Shown here: positions 24,365-35,777 of the stretch, one piece after another
How positions within the stretch are numbered: position 1 is the stretch's first letter
Layout of the letters: each line of letters begins with the position of its first letter
Assembly (NCBI GenBank): GCA_030268105.1
Contig: BSDZ01000033.1
Location: 1 to 64,000, forward strand
Source: Volvox africanus
Taxonomy: Eukaryota; Chlorophyta; Chlorophyceae; Chlamydomonadales; Volvocaceae
Direction of reading: 5' to 3'
DNA: 64,000 nucleotides
Position numbers and translations under genes: made by a program
Notes under the pieces: model-generated
Told to the model about the DNA's origin: nothing
The model's input: the letters and a program-made list of their open reading frames with translations, nothing else
Databases searched by the model: none

Positions 24365-24858
24365 AATATCGTTATTCAGACCCTTGCATCATGTGAATGC
24401 CGGAAAGGCTTATACGTTGTTATGCTTGGACATCGCCTATACGCAGTAGGGTTGTCACACTTAGGATTGGCCTCCTAGTGTGAATCGTACGACATTGCGA
24501 TGCTGCGAGTATAACAGATGCGAGGACGGCTAAGCAAGATAAGACATTCAATACTGGAGAACACTTGTGTGTTCTACGCTATTATTACTATACACTATTC
24601 TACTTAGCCCGAGCTAAGCCTAAACTTCCCTATTCACCGCCGCGTGATGATTGCTTGCTTCCGGCGCTGACAGCGATTACGTCCATTGCACCGCTTCGAT
24701 CTGTAAGACTGTAAGTTATATCTCTTCTTGTTTGAAGTCTTCCGCTGTCTCTGTTTGCTTGCGCTTGTCTTGCTGTACTTGCAAGTGCTCACGCATCAGT
24801 GTCGAAAGCCTTCAGACGCGCAGATACTTATGAGCAAACACGAAGGAGAGGTACAACA
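24365..24858 (+). repeat. Truncated B1 3' LTR, copy 1
   Basis: Begins at AATATCGTTATTCAGACC, corresponding to the middle of the 5' LTR, and runs to the proper LTR end GGTACAACA at 24858, followed by the GGCAG duplication. About 340 bp of the LTR start are deleted together with the 3' end of pol. Confidence 0.9.
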
Positions 24859-26143
24859 GGCAGGACATCCTGGAAGCACGCGATTGGCAGAGCTGGTACG
24901 ACGCTCGTTCTGGTGGCCGCGCGTGGTGAAGGATGCGGAAAACTTTGTGCAAAGGTGCAGTTTATGCCAGCGCAATAAAACACTATCAGGTAAGGCCAGT
25001 GTTTATTACAACCTTTACCTATACCAGATGTCGCTTGGGAAAGTGTTTCTATGGACTTCGTAGTCGCGCTGCCCAAAACTGAAGGGGGATACGACTCGGT
25101 GTTCGTAATGGTCGATCGTTTGACCAAGATGGTTCACTTAGCCCCCTGCACCTCGTCTTGCACCGCTGAGCAAACAGCACGATTATTTTTCGATAGCGTG
25201 GTTCGATTGCATGGCGTTCCTAAAAATGTGATATCCGATCGCGGCGGTCAATTCACGTCTAAGTTTTGGGAAGCACTATGTCAACTCGTCGGTATGCGCG
25301 TTCATTTGAGCACAGCATATCATCCACAATCCGATGGGCAAACTGAAAGCATAAATCGCACTTTGGGCGACATGTTGAGGAATTTCGCGGGACGCACACC
25401 CTTTGTTTGGGATACGTTTCTGACTTCGGCAGAATTTGCGCTTAACAACGCTGTTAACCGCTCTACAGGTCAAAGCCCTTTCTTTCTGAATTATGGATCA
25501 TCCTGCGCTACCCGTGTGGCGAGAATTGGAGATAAATATCCCTGCGGCTAAAACCTTTGCCAAGTCGTTCCTATCCCGCATGACAGACGCGAAGGCATGC
25601 CTGGACGCGGCACAACAACGGACGACGGACTATTATAATAAATCTAAACGGGACGTAACATTTTCGGTGGGACAAATGGTATTACTGAGCACTAAGAACT
25701 TGCGTTCGCTCGCCGACAGTTCCCGTAAATTGTTACCTCGTTGGATCGGTCCATATCCCGTTGTTCGCATGGTAGGGAATGTAGCCGTGGAGCTATCCCT
25801 ACCTTCTGACATGAATATCCATCCCACATTTCATATTTCTTTAATTCGCCCTTATCGCGGCACAGCACCCGTTACGAACGACACCGATGCCCCTGCAGTA
25901 ATGGACCCCGGTCCCGAGACCTGGATCGCAGGCAAGCAAAAGGTGTATGATGTGGAACGCATACTGGATTATCAGGTTCGTCGCATTGGTCGACAACGAC
26001 GAAAGCGGAAGGTGCATGAATATCTGGTCAAGTGGACTGGCTATTCTAGCGAGCATAATTCGTAGGAGCCGATGCGTAACTTCTCGCCGGAAATGAAGCC
26101 CCTGTTGGAGGAAGCTCGTCTACGCGCCACGCAAACCCAATGA
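24859..26143 (+). pseudogene. pol: Family A pol, 3' part (integrase, chromodomain), copy 1
   Basis: Continues A pol after B1: GHPGSTRLAELVRRSFWWP then CSLCQRN completes the integrase zinc finger. A one-base loss near 24990 shifts the frame. The DD35E core is present with Asp at 25054, Asp at 25237 and Glu at 25345 (35 residues apart). Another shift near 25495 precedes the GPY/F module ([30 protein letters not shown]). The chromodomain ([24 protein letters not shown]) is cut by TAG at 26063-26065 where family B has TGG. The original stop is TGA at 26141. The product is not functional as one protein. Confidence 0.9.
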
Positions 26144-26187
26144 TCCTTGCAGTCGATGCTGTTCGATGCAGCGAGGATGCTGCATAC

Positions 26188-26202
26188 GGGAGGGGGGATA
26201 GT
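26188..26202 (+). promoter_or_regulatory. Family A polypurine tract
   Basis: GGGAGGGGGGATAGT lies directly before the LTR start TGTTGTAC at 26203. Position and purine run fit the primer for plus-strand DNA synthesis. The same tract recurs before 35426, 44649 and 53871, and a variant ending ATAAT precedes the B2 3' LTR. Confidence 0.85.
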
Positions 26203-26527
26203 TGTTGTACGTGGGTTCAATCACCGTTTACAATTATGAAGGCCGCAATGCATTCAGATATCATGAAGCATAATACAATCATATAAGCATGATATACTCG
26301 AGTATATCTAGCTAATCAGGCATGTCGCACGGGGTCTGACGGGGTCTGACGGCAGACTGTAATTCTGTAACTGAAGAACATTGTAAGTTGAATCTTTCCT
26401 TGCTATTGAGTCTTCCGCTGTCTACTTTTCGCATTGGCTTGCCTTGCTGTTCGTAAGCTTGGTATGCACGCAGCTAACACCTAGACGTGCAGAGCTAATA
26501 CATGATTGAAGAAGGAAGGATACAACA
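26203..26527 (+). repeat. Short family A LTR, copy 1 (3' LTR of A-L, shared with A-R)
   Basis: 325 bp, TGTTGTAC to GATACAACA. Compared with 13757-14570 it lacks about 499 bp and has the 10-bp direct duplication ACGGGGTCTG at the join. It contains the perfect palindrome GATATACTCGAGTATATC. It follows A pol and the purine tract, and is itself followed by the A primer-binding site and leader start (26528-26554), so one LTR joins two internal regions. Confidence 0.92.
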
Positions 26528-26554
26528 AATTTGGTATCGAGACCTGGTTGAATC

Positions 26555-27377
26555 TGTTGTGCTACGGTTCATTTCCCGCCGACGCGTAGGTCGACGCGAT
26601 CCTACGAGGCGAAGTGCTTTTGTGATGAACGCATTGCATATGAATGAATCTGCATGATATAAATGTATTCGTGTACATTTATATATGCATTTGGCATGTT
26701 GTCATTATCCATCGCGACATCGCATCATGGCAAATCCGCCTAGCATGCATGAATAACCGAAGCATTAAAGTGCGCATTATGCTCGTGCTACAAACGATAA
26801 GTAATATTATCTGATATAATATTACTTCATTAAAGCACACGTTGAGAGCGCCGCACTCGTCGCGATACATGCCCTGCAACCGGATATCGTTATCCGGACC
26901 CTTGCATCATGCGAATGCCGGAAAGGCTTATACGTTGTTATACGTAGACATCGCCTAGACGCAGTAGGGTTGTCACATCTAGGATCGGCCTCCTGATGTG
27001 AATCGTACGGCATTGCGATGCTGCGAGTATAACAGATGCGAGGACGGCTAAGCTAGACAAGACATTCGATACCGGAGAACACTTGTGTGTTCTACATTAC
27101 TATTACTATACGATATTCTACTTAGCCCGAGCTAAGCCTGAACTTCGCTAATCACCGCCGCGTGATGATTGCTTGCTTCCGGCGCTGACGGCGATTTCGT
27201 CCATTGCATCATTCTGATCCGTAAGACTGTAAGTTATATCTCTCTTCGTCTTGAAGTCTTCCGCTGTCTCTGTTTGCTCTCGCTTGCCTTGCTGTACTTG
27301 CAAGTGCTCACGCATCGGTGTCGATAGTCTCCAGACGTGCAGATACTTATGAGCAAACGCGAACGAGAGGTACAACA
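26555..27377 (+). repeat. B2 5' LTR, array copy 1
   Basis: 823 bp, TGTTGTGC to GGTACAACA, preceded by GAATC. It is almost identical to the 3' LTR of the intact B2 at 60869 (by eye two differences), closer than the intact element's own 5' LTR is. It therefore probably preserves the original B2 5' LTR sequence. Confidence 0.92.
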
Positions 27378-27444
27378 ATTTGGTATCGAGACAGGTTCGT
27401 TGCCTAACTGTCTCTCTTTGTCTAATCGGAAGTAGGTTCTTTCT

Positions 27445-27878
27445 ATGGCGAGTTCCAGCGACGAACCACGAGGACCGCTAGATACTTTTGCCGAAGACTT
27501 AGGCCGCGCCGTTTTGGACGCCGCCGCTTCCGGTTTGTAATTGTTTAATTGCTTTTGTTTAGATTGCTGCACTTGTTGTGTAAGTGTACGCTCTGAGTCG
27601 CAGGTAATCTCAGTGCACCGGCATTGCTTGCCGCGGCGACTGAGACCGGCGTTCGTCCGGATCAGTTGGCGACTCTCATTGCCCAAACTACGGAGATCAG
27701 GACTCAGCTGGGCAATTACTTGCTGAGTTTGCTGAATCTTCTCAAGAGTACTGTCGGTAGGCTCACCGAATCGCTTTGTACTCTTGCCTTTGCGATAGAA
27801 GTCGGCTTCTATTACGCAAAACTAGGGTATCGCTTCGTGCTCCATGTCCGCGGAACACGACGATACGCCGCACACTAG
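27445..27878 (+). CDS. B2 leader protein, array copy 1, probably spliced (exons 27445-27532 and 27604-27878)
   Basis: Same structure as the intact B2 leader: 88-nt exon 1 ending in the first base of a Gly codon, a 71-nt GT-AG gap, and exon 2 with LIAQTTEI and LLNLLKSTVG. No disruption is visible. The frame of exon 2 continues to TAG at 27876-27878, overlapping the gag start at 27844. Confidence 0.55.
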
Positions 27879-28551
27879 CCTAGCTAGCCAACCCGATTTC
27901 GTTGTAGCTGCTAGAGCGCCGGATAGAGGTCTTGAGACTGTTGGCGCGCGAGCCACTCAAGAGCCCCTTTTCCTTCAGACCCCTGCTCACTTAATTGTGC
28001 CGCATTCAGCAGTGAACACGAATATGGACAACACTGCTGGACCAAGGGTTCTGCCATTACCTCAAGCTCGAGGGCATGATGACATCCCTGAGGTGATGAG
28101 ATTGTCGATTCCCGTTCCTAGGCTCAATATTTCGCTGACCGACAAGACACCAGGGCATAGCATAGCCGATGCAACTCGTGCGTACGTGCGTGACGCTAAA
28201 AAGTACCTCCAAGCTGTTCATGGTGGCGATAATGACGGTATCAGGTGTCTCTTCGTTGGTAACACCCTCGAGGGCTCAGCGAAGGACTGGTATCGCAATT
28301 GGACCAACGCCCGGGGCAGCTATACTTTTGACGAGTTAGTCGCCGCTTTGCTCGCACGATTCGCTACTGAGGTTCAAGCACGCGATGTGGAAGCTCGTAA
28401 CGTTTTGGCAGCCGGTAGCTACCACATGCGTCGGGATGAAAATGTACCTGCGTACCAGTCACGCTTCGAAGCACTTGTGACTCCCATGAATAACCGAAGC
28501 ATTAAAGTGCGCATTATGCTCGTGCTACAAACGATAAGTAATATTATCTGA
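27844..28551 (+). pseudogene. gag: Truncated B2 gag fused to LTR, array copy 1
   Basis: Intact B2 gag for about 215 codons, then broken in the capsid region at VTP: the CCCAT of gag is joined to GAATAACCG from inside the LTR (about 28485-28488, a CAT shared by both sides). The open frame runs about 20 codons into LTR sequence and stops at 28549-28551. The zinc knuckle and all of pol are gone, so the product could at most be a Gag fragment. Confidence 0.88.
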
Positions 28552-29113
28552 TATAATATTACTTCATTAAAGCACACGTTGAGAGCGCCGCACTCGTCGC
28601 GATACATGCCCTGCAACCGGATATCGTTATCCGGACCCTTGCATCATGCGAATGCCGGAAAGGCTTATACGTTGTTATACGTAGACATCGCCTAGACGCA
28701 GTAGGGTTGTCACACTTAGGATCGGCCTCCTAGTGTGAATCATACGACATTGCGATGCTGCGAGTATAACAGATGCGAGGACGGCTAAGCTAGACAAGAC
28801 ATTCAATACTGGAGAACACTTGTGTGTTCTACGCTATTATTACTATACGCTATTCTACTTAGCCCGAGCTAAGCCTAAACTTCGCTATTCACCGCCGCGT
28901 GATGATTGCTTGCATCCGGCGCTGACGGCGATTACGTCCATTGCACCGCTTCGATCTGTAAGACTGTAAGTTATATCTCTTCTTGTTTGAAGTCTTCCAC
29001 TGTCTCTGTTTGCTTGCGCTTGTCTTGCTGTACTTGCAAGTGCTCGCGCATCGATGTTGAAAGCCTTCAGACGCGCAGATACTTATGAGCAAACACGAAG
29101 GAGAGGTACAACA
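28488..29113 (+). repeat. Hybrid B2/B1 LTR, junction of array copies 1 and 2
   Basis: The left part matches the B2 LTR (GAATAACCGAAGC, CCGGATATCGTTATCCGG), while from about 28708 it matches B1 (CACACTTAGG...AGTGTG, later ACACGAAGGAG). The B1 primer-binding site and internal region follow at 29114. It is the recombination joint of the 9,223-bp unit and recurs at 37711 and 46934. Confidence 0.85.
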
Positions 29114-29180
29114 AATTGGTATCGAGACAGGTTCGTTGCCTAACTGTCTCTTTGTGTCTAATCGGAAGTAGGTCCTTTCT

Positions 29181-29614
29181 ATGGCGAGTTCCAGCGATGA
29201 ACCATGAGGACCGCTAGATACATTCGCCGAAGATCTAGGCCGCGCCGTGTTGGACGCCGCTGCTTCCGGTTTGTAATTGTTTAATTGCTTTTGCATTGAT
29301 TGCTGCACTTGTTGTGTAAGTGTACGCTCTGAGTCGCAGGTAATCTCAGTGCACCGGCATTGCTTGCCGCGGCGACTGAGACCGGCTTTCGTCCGGACCA
29401 GTTGGCGACTCTCATTGCCCAAACTACGGAGATCAGGACTCAGCTGGGCAAGTACTTGCTGAGTTTACTGAATCTTCTCAAGAGTACTGTCGGTAGGATC
29501 ACCGAATCGTTTTGTACTCTTGCCTTTGCAATAGAAGTCGGCTTCTATTACACAAACCTAGGGTATCGCTTTGTGCTCCATGTCCGCGGAACACGACGAT
29601 ACGCCGCACACTAG
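29181..29614 (+). pseudogene. B1 leader protein gene, array copy 2
   Basis: As in copy 1, a TGA interrupts exon 1 (29181-29268) after eight codons; exon 2 from 29340 is intact and overlaps the gag start. Confidence 0.55.
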
Positions 29615-30816
29615 CCTAGCTAGCCAACCCGATTTTGTTGTGGCTGCTAGAGCTCCGGATAGAGGTCTTGAGACTGTTGGCACACGAGCCACTCAAGAGC
29701 CCCTTTTCCTTCAGACCCCTGCTCACTTAATTGTGCCGCATTCAGCAGTTAATACGAATATGGACAATACTGCTGGACCAAGGGTTCTGCCATTACCTCA
29801 AGCTCGAGGGCACGATGACATCCCTGAGGTGATGAGATTGTCAATTCCCGTTCCTAGGCTCAATATCTTGCTGACTGAAAAAAACACCAGGACCTAGCAT
29901 AGCCGATGCAACTCGTGCGTACGTGCGTGACGCTAAAAAGTATCTCCAGGCTGTTCATGGTGGCGATAATGATGGTATCAGGTGTCTCTTCGTTGGTAAC
30001 ACCCTCGAGGGCTCAGCGAAGGACTGGTATCGCGAATGGACCACCGCCCGGGGCGACTATACTTTTGACGAGATGATCGCCGCTTTGCTCGCACGGTTCG
30101 CTACTGAGGTTCAAGCACGTGATGTGGAGGCTCGTAAGGTTTTGGCAGCCGGTAGCTACCACATGCGTCGGGGTGAAAATGTACCTGCGTACCAGTCACA
30201 CTTCGAAGCACTTGTGACCCCCATTGCTGATCTCATCGAAACCGAGCGTGTCTTTTGGTTTAAGCGAGGCCTGACAAAACTTTTGGCTAAATGGTGCGCT
30301 ACTGACTTGGCTGGGGTGCCGATCAAGTCGTATGATGCCTTGGTCACTTTTGCTAAGGGTACGGAGATACGACTCCTTGCCGGTGAGGAAGAAGTCAAGT
30401 CTGTCCCTCGTGCAAATGCCGTGCAAGTGCAGGATCCGCTTGGGGAAGCTGTAGCTCTCGACCAGGAACTCGGAGCGACCCGCCCCACGCCTACTGCCGC
30501 GACGCGACGCAGCAACCGGCAACGCCAGGCGCGCGGGGGCGCTAGCTCGGGTGTCCGCGGGTCAGGAGGAGCAGGTCCGAGCTCGGACCCGGCTAAGAGC
30601 AGGAAGCGTGGTGGTGCGCCGTCGTCGGCAGCCGCACAGCACTCTGACCCCAATGCGAAGCGGACTCGCACGGATGACTCGTTTATGCCAAAATGGAATT
30701 GCAATCGTTCCGAGTTCGAACGTCGGAAAGCGGCCAATGTTTGTCGACGGTGCGCGGAGAGTCATCCTACGAAGGATTGCCCGTTACTGCCGCCGTTTGT
30801 ACCTCAGCCGAAATAG
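29580..30816 (+). pseudogene. gag: B1 gag, array copy 2, frameshifted
   Basis: The same A-run insertion (near 29879) separates an N-terminal part from an open 297-codon part (29923-30816) with the capsid-like region and zinc knuckle. It reads EPLFLQ as in B2, unlike copy 1. Confidence 0.87.
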
Positions 30817-33587
30817 GGGCTTGCCTGGGTTCCTGTGGAGGGGGCACCGCCCGGGATTTCTGAACTAACGCGTGGTCGGTGGTCATCCTTACGGCCAGCC
30901 GTGAAGGCATTGTTGCCTTGCGTACATGGACACATCGAGCGAGTCATTGCGCGACGCATCACGCTTGACGGACGCACGGGACTTCTCTGCTTCGATCCGT
31001 TGTGTAATTTGTTTACACCTCGCCGTCCCCTGTCGTCTATCGATCTGTCTAACCACGTGATTTTGTTCATCCCCTCGTCTCTGCGTGAGATGTCGGAACA
31101 GTTGGCCGTTTATAGGAGATGTAGGCGTCAATATCCAGGCACCGCTGCATGTGTATTACTCCCCGCTTTCTGTCGGCGCAAGGCAGAGGCATCGTTAAGG
31201 GGTATGCGGCGTATGATACGCCCCAGCACATCCCCATATTCTGCACCGATTTTGTTTGTCGGTAAGAAGGATGGGACCTTGTGCATGTGCATCGATTACC
31301 GGGGGTTGAATGCGAGTACGGTGAAAAATCGCTACCCTTTGCCACGTGTTGACGACCTGTTGGATAAGCTGAAGGGATCGGCTTAATTTTCCTCGATTGA
31401 CTTGCAACAGGGCTATAATCAGATCCGCATCGCTTTTTGGACGCCCTTCGGTCACTTCGAGTATACGGTCCTATCATTTGGTTTGACTAATGCCCCTGCG
31501 ACGTTTCAGGCGGTTATGGACCGAATGTTTAGGCCGTTTATCGACAGGTTCGTTGTTTGCTACCTGGATGACATCTTGGTCTATTCTAAGACGTGTGAGG
31601 AGCACTTGGAGCATCTGCGGCTCGTGCTCGACGTTATGAGGCGGGAGAATTTGTTTGCTAAACGCGCCAAATGCTTTTGGGCGCAGCCTCAGGTGGAATA
31701 TTTGGGCCACATTGTGTCGGCTACCGGTGTGAAGATGGACCCGCGGAAGGTCGCTGTGGTTCGCGATTGGCCCGCACCTCAGAACCTCACGGAGCTGCGT
31801 AAGTTCCTTGGCTTGACCAATTATTTCTGAAAGTTCATTGAAAAATATTCCATCATTGCGGCCCCGCTTACTAACTTAACTCGCAAAGGCGTTTTCGTTT
31901 CGCTCGAGTTGTGGACGTCGCAATGCCAGCGGGCATTCAAAGAGCTCAAGTGAACCGTTGCCGAAGATGTCACCCTTGCATTCCCTGATTACTCGTTGCC
32001 GTTTCGTGTTGAGGTAGTGTCTGATGCCTCAGTATTTGGAAGCGGCGCTGTATTGTTACAGGAAGGGCGACCGATCGCCTTCACGAGTAAGAAGTTTTCT
32101 GGTGCGGAGATTCGCTACACCACCGGGGAACAGGAGCTTCTGGCCGTACTGCATGCTTTAAAGGAATGGCGCTGTTACCTCGAGGGACGCCCGTTTACTT
32201 TAAAGACTGACCATAAGCCCCTAACGTTTTTGCAAAACGGTCCGACGTTGAACCGCCGTCAGGCTAGGTGGATGGAATACCTAGCTAGGTTCGACTGCAC
32301 CTGGGAGTACATTTCTGGTAAATTGAATATTGCCGATGCTCTCAGTCGACATCCGTCGCTACACGCTGCAATTTTAGCAGCGCCCATCGTGCGACCGCAT
32401 AACAAGGAGGTGCCGATCGCGACGGACCTCGCAGAGCGGTTGAAGGTGGCCTACAACGCAGATGCCTGGTTCTCGGAGCCGGCTAATGTAGAAAACCTTC
32501 GCAAGCAGAATGGCCTTTGGCTACGGACGGAGGGTGCAGCTACGCAAATCGTCGTTCCGAACGACGACGTGCTATGCTACAACATCCTTGCGTGGTTCCA
32601 CGAGGACCCGTTAGCAGGACACCCTGGTAGCAACCGGTTGGTCGAGTTGGTGCAACATTCCTTTTGGTGGCCTCGTTTGGCTAACGATGCGGCGAACTTC
32701 GTACAGACATGCAGTCTGTGCCAGCGCAATAAGGCTTTGTCCGGTAAGGGCCATGGGTTGTTGGAACCGTTGCCTGTCCTGGATGCGCCTTGGGAAAGTG
32801 TTTCCATGGACTTCGTAGTCGCGCTGCCCAAAACTGAGGGGGGATATGATGCGGTGTTCGTAATGGTCGATTGCCTGACTAAGATGGTCCACCTAGCACC
32901 ATGCACATCGTCCTGCACGGCTGAACAAACCACACGCTTGTTTTTCGACAATGTGGTTCGGTTACACGGGGTTCCCAAAAACGTGATCTCGGACCGCAGT
33001 GGACAGTTCACGTCTAAGTTTTGGGAAGCGCTCTGCAAGCTAGTTGGCATGCGTGTCAACCTGAGCACGGCGTATCACCCGCAGACTGATGGTCAAACCA
33101 AACGCACAAACCGCACGTTGGGTGATATGTTGCGCAATTATGCTGGTCGCACACCACTCGTTTGGGATACATATTTGACTGCGGCAGAATTCACGCTTAA
33201 CAACGCTGTTAACCGCTCTACAGGCAAAAGTCCGTTCTTTCTTAACTATGGGTTTCATCCCGCGCTACCCGTGTGGCGTGAGTTGGAAGTGAACGTGCCT
33301 GCTGCTAAACGTTTTGCTAAGTCTTTTATGTCCCGAATCACAGACGCGAAGTCGTGTTTGGATGCGGCTCAGCATCGAACGACGGAATACTACAACAAAT
33401 CCAAGCAGGATGTGACGTTTTCAGAAGGGCAACTCATGTTGCTAAGCACCAAGAACTTGCGTTCCTTGGCCGACGGATCCCGACTCTTACCCCGCTAGAT
33501 TGGTCCGTATCCTGTCGTGCGCATGGTTGGGAATGTGGCTGTGGAGCTTGCATTGCCCGCTGATATGACCATTCACCCCACGTTTCA
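30817..33587 (+). pseudogene. pol: B1 pol, array copy 2
   Basis: Same protease deletion, RT stops and 24-bp loss as copy 1. In integrase the third catalytic residue is changed: GQTKRTNR instead of GQTERTNR, Glu to Lys near 33100. It also reads ERLKVAY (as B2) where copy 1 reads EQLKVAY. Inactive. Confidence 0.88.
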
Positions 33588-34081
33588 AATATCGTTATTC
33601 AGACCCTTGCATCATGTGAATGCCGGAAAGGCTTATACGTTGTTATGCTTGGACATCGCCTATACGCAGTAGGGTTGTCACACTTAGGATTGGCCTCCTA
33701 GTGTGAATCGTACGACATTGCGATGCTGCGAGTATAACAGATGCGAGGACGGCTAAGCAAGATAAGACATTCAATACTGGAGAACACTTGTGTGTTCTAC
33801 GCTATTATTACTATACACTATTCTACTTAGCCCGAGCTAAGCCTAAACTTCCCTATTCACCGCCGCGTGATGATTGCTTGCTTCCGGCGCTGACAGCGAT
33901 TACGTCCATTGCACCGCTTCGATCTGTAAGACTGTAAGTTATATCTCTTCTTGTTTGAAGTCTTCCGCTGTCTCTGTTTGCTTGCGCTTGTCTTGCTGTA
34001 CTTGCAAGTGCTCACGCATCAGTGTCGAAAGCCTTCAGACGCGCAGATACTTATGAGCAAACACGAAGGAGAGGTACAACA
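33588..34081 (+). repeat. Truncated B1 3' LTR, array copy 2
   Basis: Identical in layout to 24365-24858: starts inside the LTR at AATATCGTTATTC and ends TACAACA before GGCAG and A pol. Confidence 0.88.
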
Positions 34082-35366
34082 GGCAGGACATCCTGGAAGC
34101 ACGCGATTGGCAGAGCTGGTACGACGCTCGTTCTGGTGGCCGCGCGTGGTGAAGGATGCGGAAAACTTTGTGCAAAGGTGCAGTTTATGCCAGCGCAATA
34201 AAACACTATCAGGTAAGGCCAGTGTTTATTACAACCTTTACCTATACCAGATGTCGCTTGGGAAAGTGTTTCTATGGACTTCGTAGTCGCGCTGCCCAAA
34301 ACTGAAGGGGGATACGACTCGGTGTTCGTAATGGTCGATCGTTTGACCAAGATGGTTCACTTAGCCCCCTGCACCTCGTCTTGCACCGCTGAGCAAACAG
34401 CACGATTATTTTTCGATAGCGTGGTTCGATTGCATGGCGTTCCTAAAAATGTGATATCCGATCGCGGCGGTCAATTCACGTCTAAGTTTTGGGAAGCACT
34501 ATGTCAACTCGTCGGTATGCGCGTTCATTTGAGCACAGCATATCATCCACAATCCGATGGGCAAACTGAAAGCATAAATCGCACTTTGGGCGACATGTTG
34601 AGGAATTTCGCGGGACGCACACCCTTTGTTTGGGATACGTTTCTGACTTCGGCAGAATTTGCGCTTAACAACGCTGTTAACCGCTCTACAGGTCAAAGCC
34701 CTTTCTTTCTGAATTATGGATCATCCTGCGCTACCCGTGTGGCGAGAATTGGAGATAAATATCCCTGCGGCTAAAACCTTTGCCAAGTCGTTCCTATCCC
34801 GCATGACAGACGCGAAGGCATGCCTGGACGCGGCACAACAACGGACGACGGACTATTATAATAAATCTAAACGGGACGTAACATTTTCGGTGGGACAAAT
34901 GGTATTACTGAGCACTAAGAACTTGCGTTCGCTCGCCGACAGTTCCCGTAAATTGTTACCTCGTTGGATCGGTCCATATCCCGTTGTTCGCATGGTAGGG
35001 AATGTAGCCGTGGAGCTATCCCTACCTTCTGACATGAATATCCATCCCACATTTCATATTTCTTTAATTCGCCCTTATCGCGGCACAGCACCCGTTACGA
35101 ACGACACCGATGCCCCTGCAGTAATGGACCCCGGTCCCGAGACCTGGATCGCAGGCAAGCAAAAGGTGTATGATGTGGAACGCATACTGGATTATCAGGT
35201 TCGTCGCATTGGTCGACAACGACGAAAGCGGAAGGTGCATGAATATCTGGTCAAGTGGACTGGCTATTCTAGCGAGCATAATTCGTAGGAGCCGATGCGT
35301 AACTTCTCGCCGGAAATGAAGCCCCTGTTGGAGGAAGCTCGTCTACGCGCCACGCAAACCCAATGA
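34082..35366 (+). pseudogene. pol: Family A pol 3' part, array copy 2
   Basis: Duplicate of the integrase-chromodomain segment with the same frameshifts and the same TAG in the chromodomain. Because these lesions are shared by all copies they predate the amplification. The purine tract follows at 35411-35425. Confidence 0.88.
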
Positions 35367-35425
35367 TCCTTGCAGTCGATGCTGTTCGATGCAGCGAGGA
35401 TGCTGCATACGGGAGGGGGGATAGT

Positions 35426-35750
35426 TGTTGTACGTGGGTTCAATCACCGTTTACAATTATGAAGGCCGCAATGCATTCAGATATCATGAAGCATAATACA
35501 ATCATATAAGCATGATATACTCGAGTATATCTAGCTAATCAGGCATGTCGCACGGGGTCTGACGGGGTCTGACGGCAGACTGTAATTCTGTAACTGAAGA
35601 ACATTGTAAGTTGAATCTTTCCTTGCTATTGAGTCTTCCGCTGTCTACTTTTCGCATTGGCTTGCCTTGCTGTTCGTAAGCTTGGTATGCACGCAGCTAA
35701 CACCTAGACGTGCAGAGCTAATACATGATTGAAGAAGGAAGGATACAACA
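35426..35750 (+). repeat. Short family A LTR, array copy 2
   Basis: 325 bp, same internal deletion and ACGGGGTCTG duplication as 26203-26527. Followed by the 27-bp A leader stub (35751-35777) ending GAATC. Confidence 0.9.
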
Positions 35751-35777
35751 AATTTGGTATCGAGACCTGGTTGAATC

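Larger units (their letters stand above)
19056..24858 (+). mobile_element. Element B1: defective family B chromovirus inserted in A-L pol
   Basis: Flanked by the 5-bp target duplication GGCAG (19051-19055 and 24859-24863); removing the element restores A pol across its [10 protein letters not shown] site. It has a complete 835-bp 5' LTR, a leader with a nonsense codon, a frameshifted gag and a pol without protease. At about 24364 pol is joined directly to the middle of the 3' LTR, which removes the integrase tail, chromodomain, purine tract and LTR start. It is non-autonomous. Its region from about 19490 onward belongs to the tandemly repeated 9,223-bp unit. Confidence 0.92.
13757..26527 (+). 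mobile_element. Element A-L: Ty3/gypsy chromovirus, defective, split by B1
   Basis: Order: 5' LTR, primer-binding site, leader ORF, gag, UAG, then pol with protease, reverse transcriptase, RNase H, integrase and chromodomain, then purine tract and 3' LTR. That order with a chromodomain defines a chromovirus of the Ty3/gypsy superfamily. The element sits against the satellite. B1 splits its pol between 19055 and 24859. Pol also carries several frameshifts and stops, so the copy cannot encode a full polyprotein. Its two LTRs differ: 814 bp on the left and 325 bp on the right, the right one lacking an internal block. The right LTR also serves as the left LTR of A-R. Confidence 0.92.
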
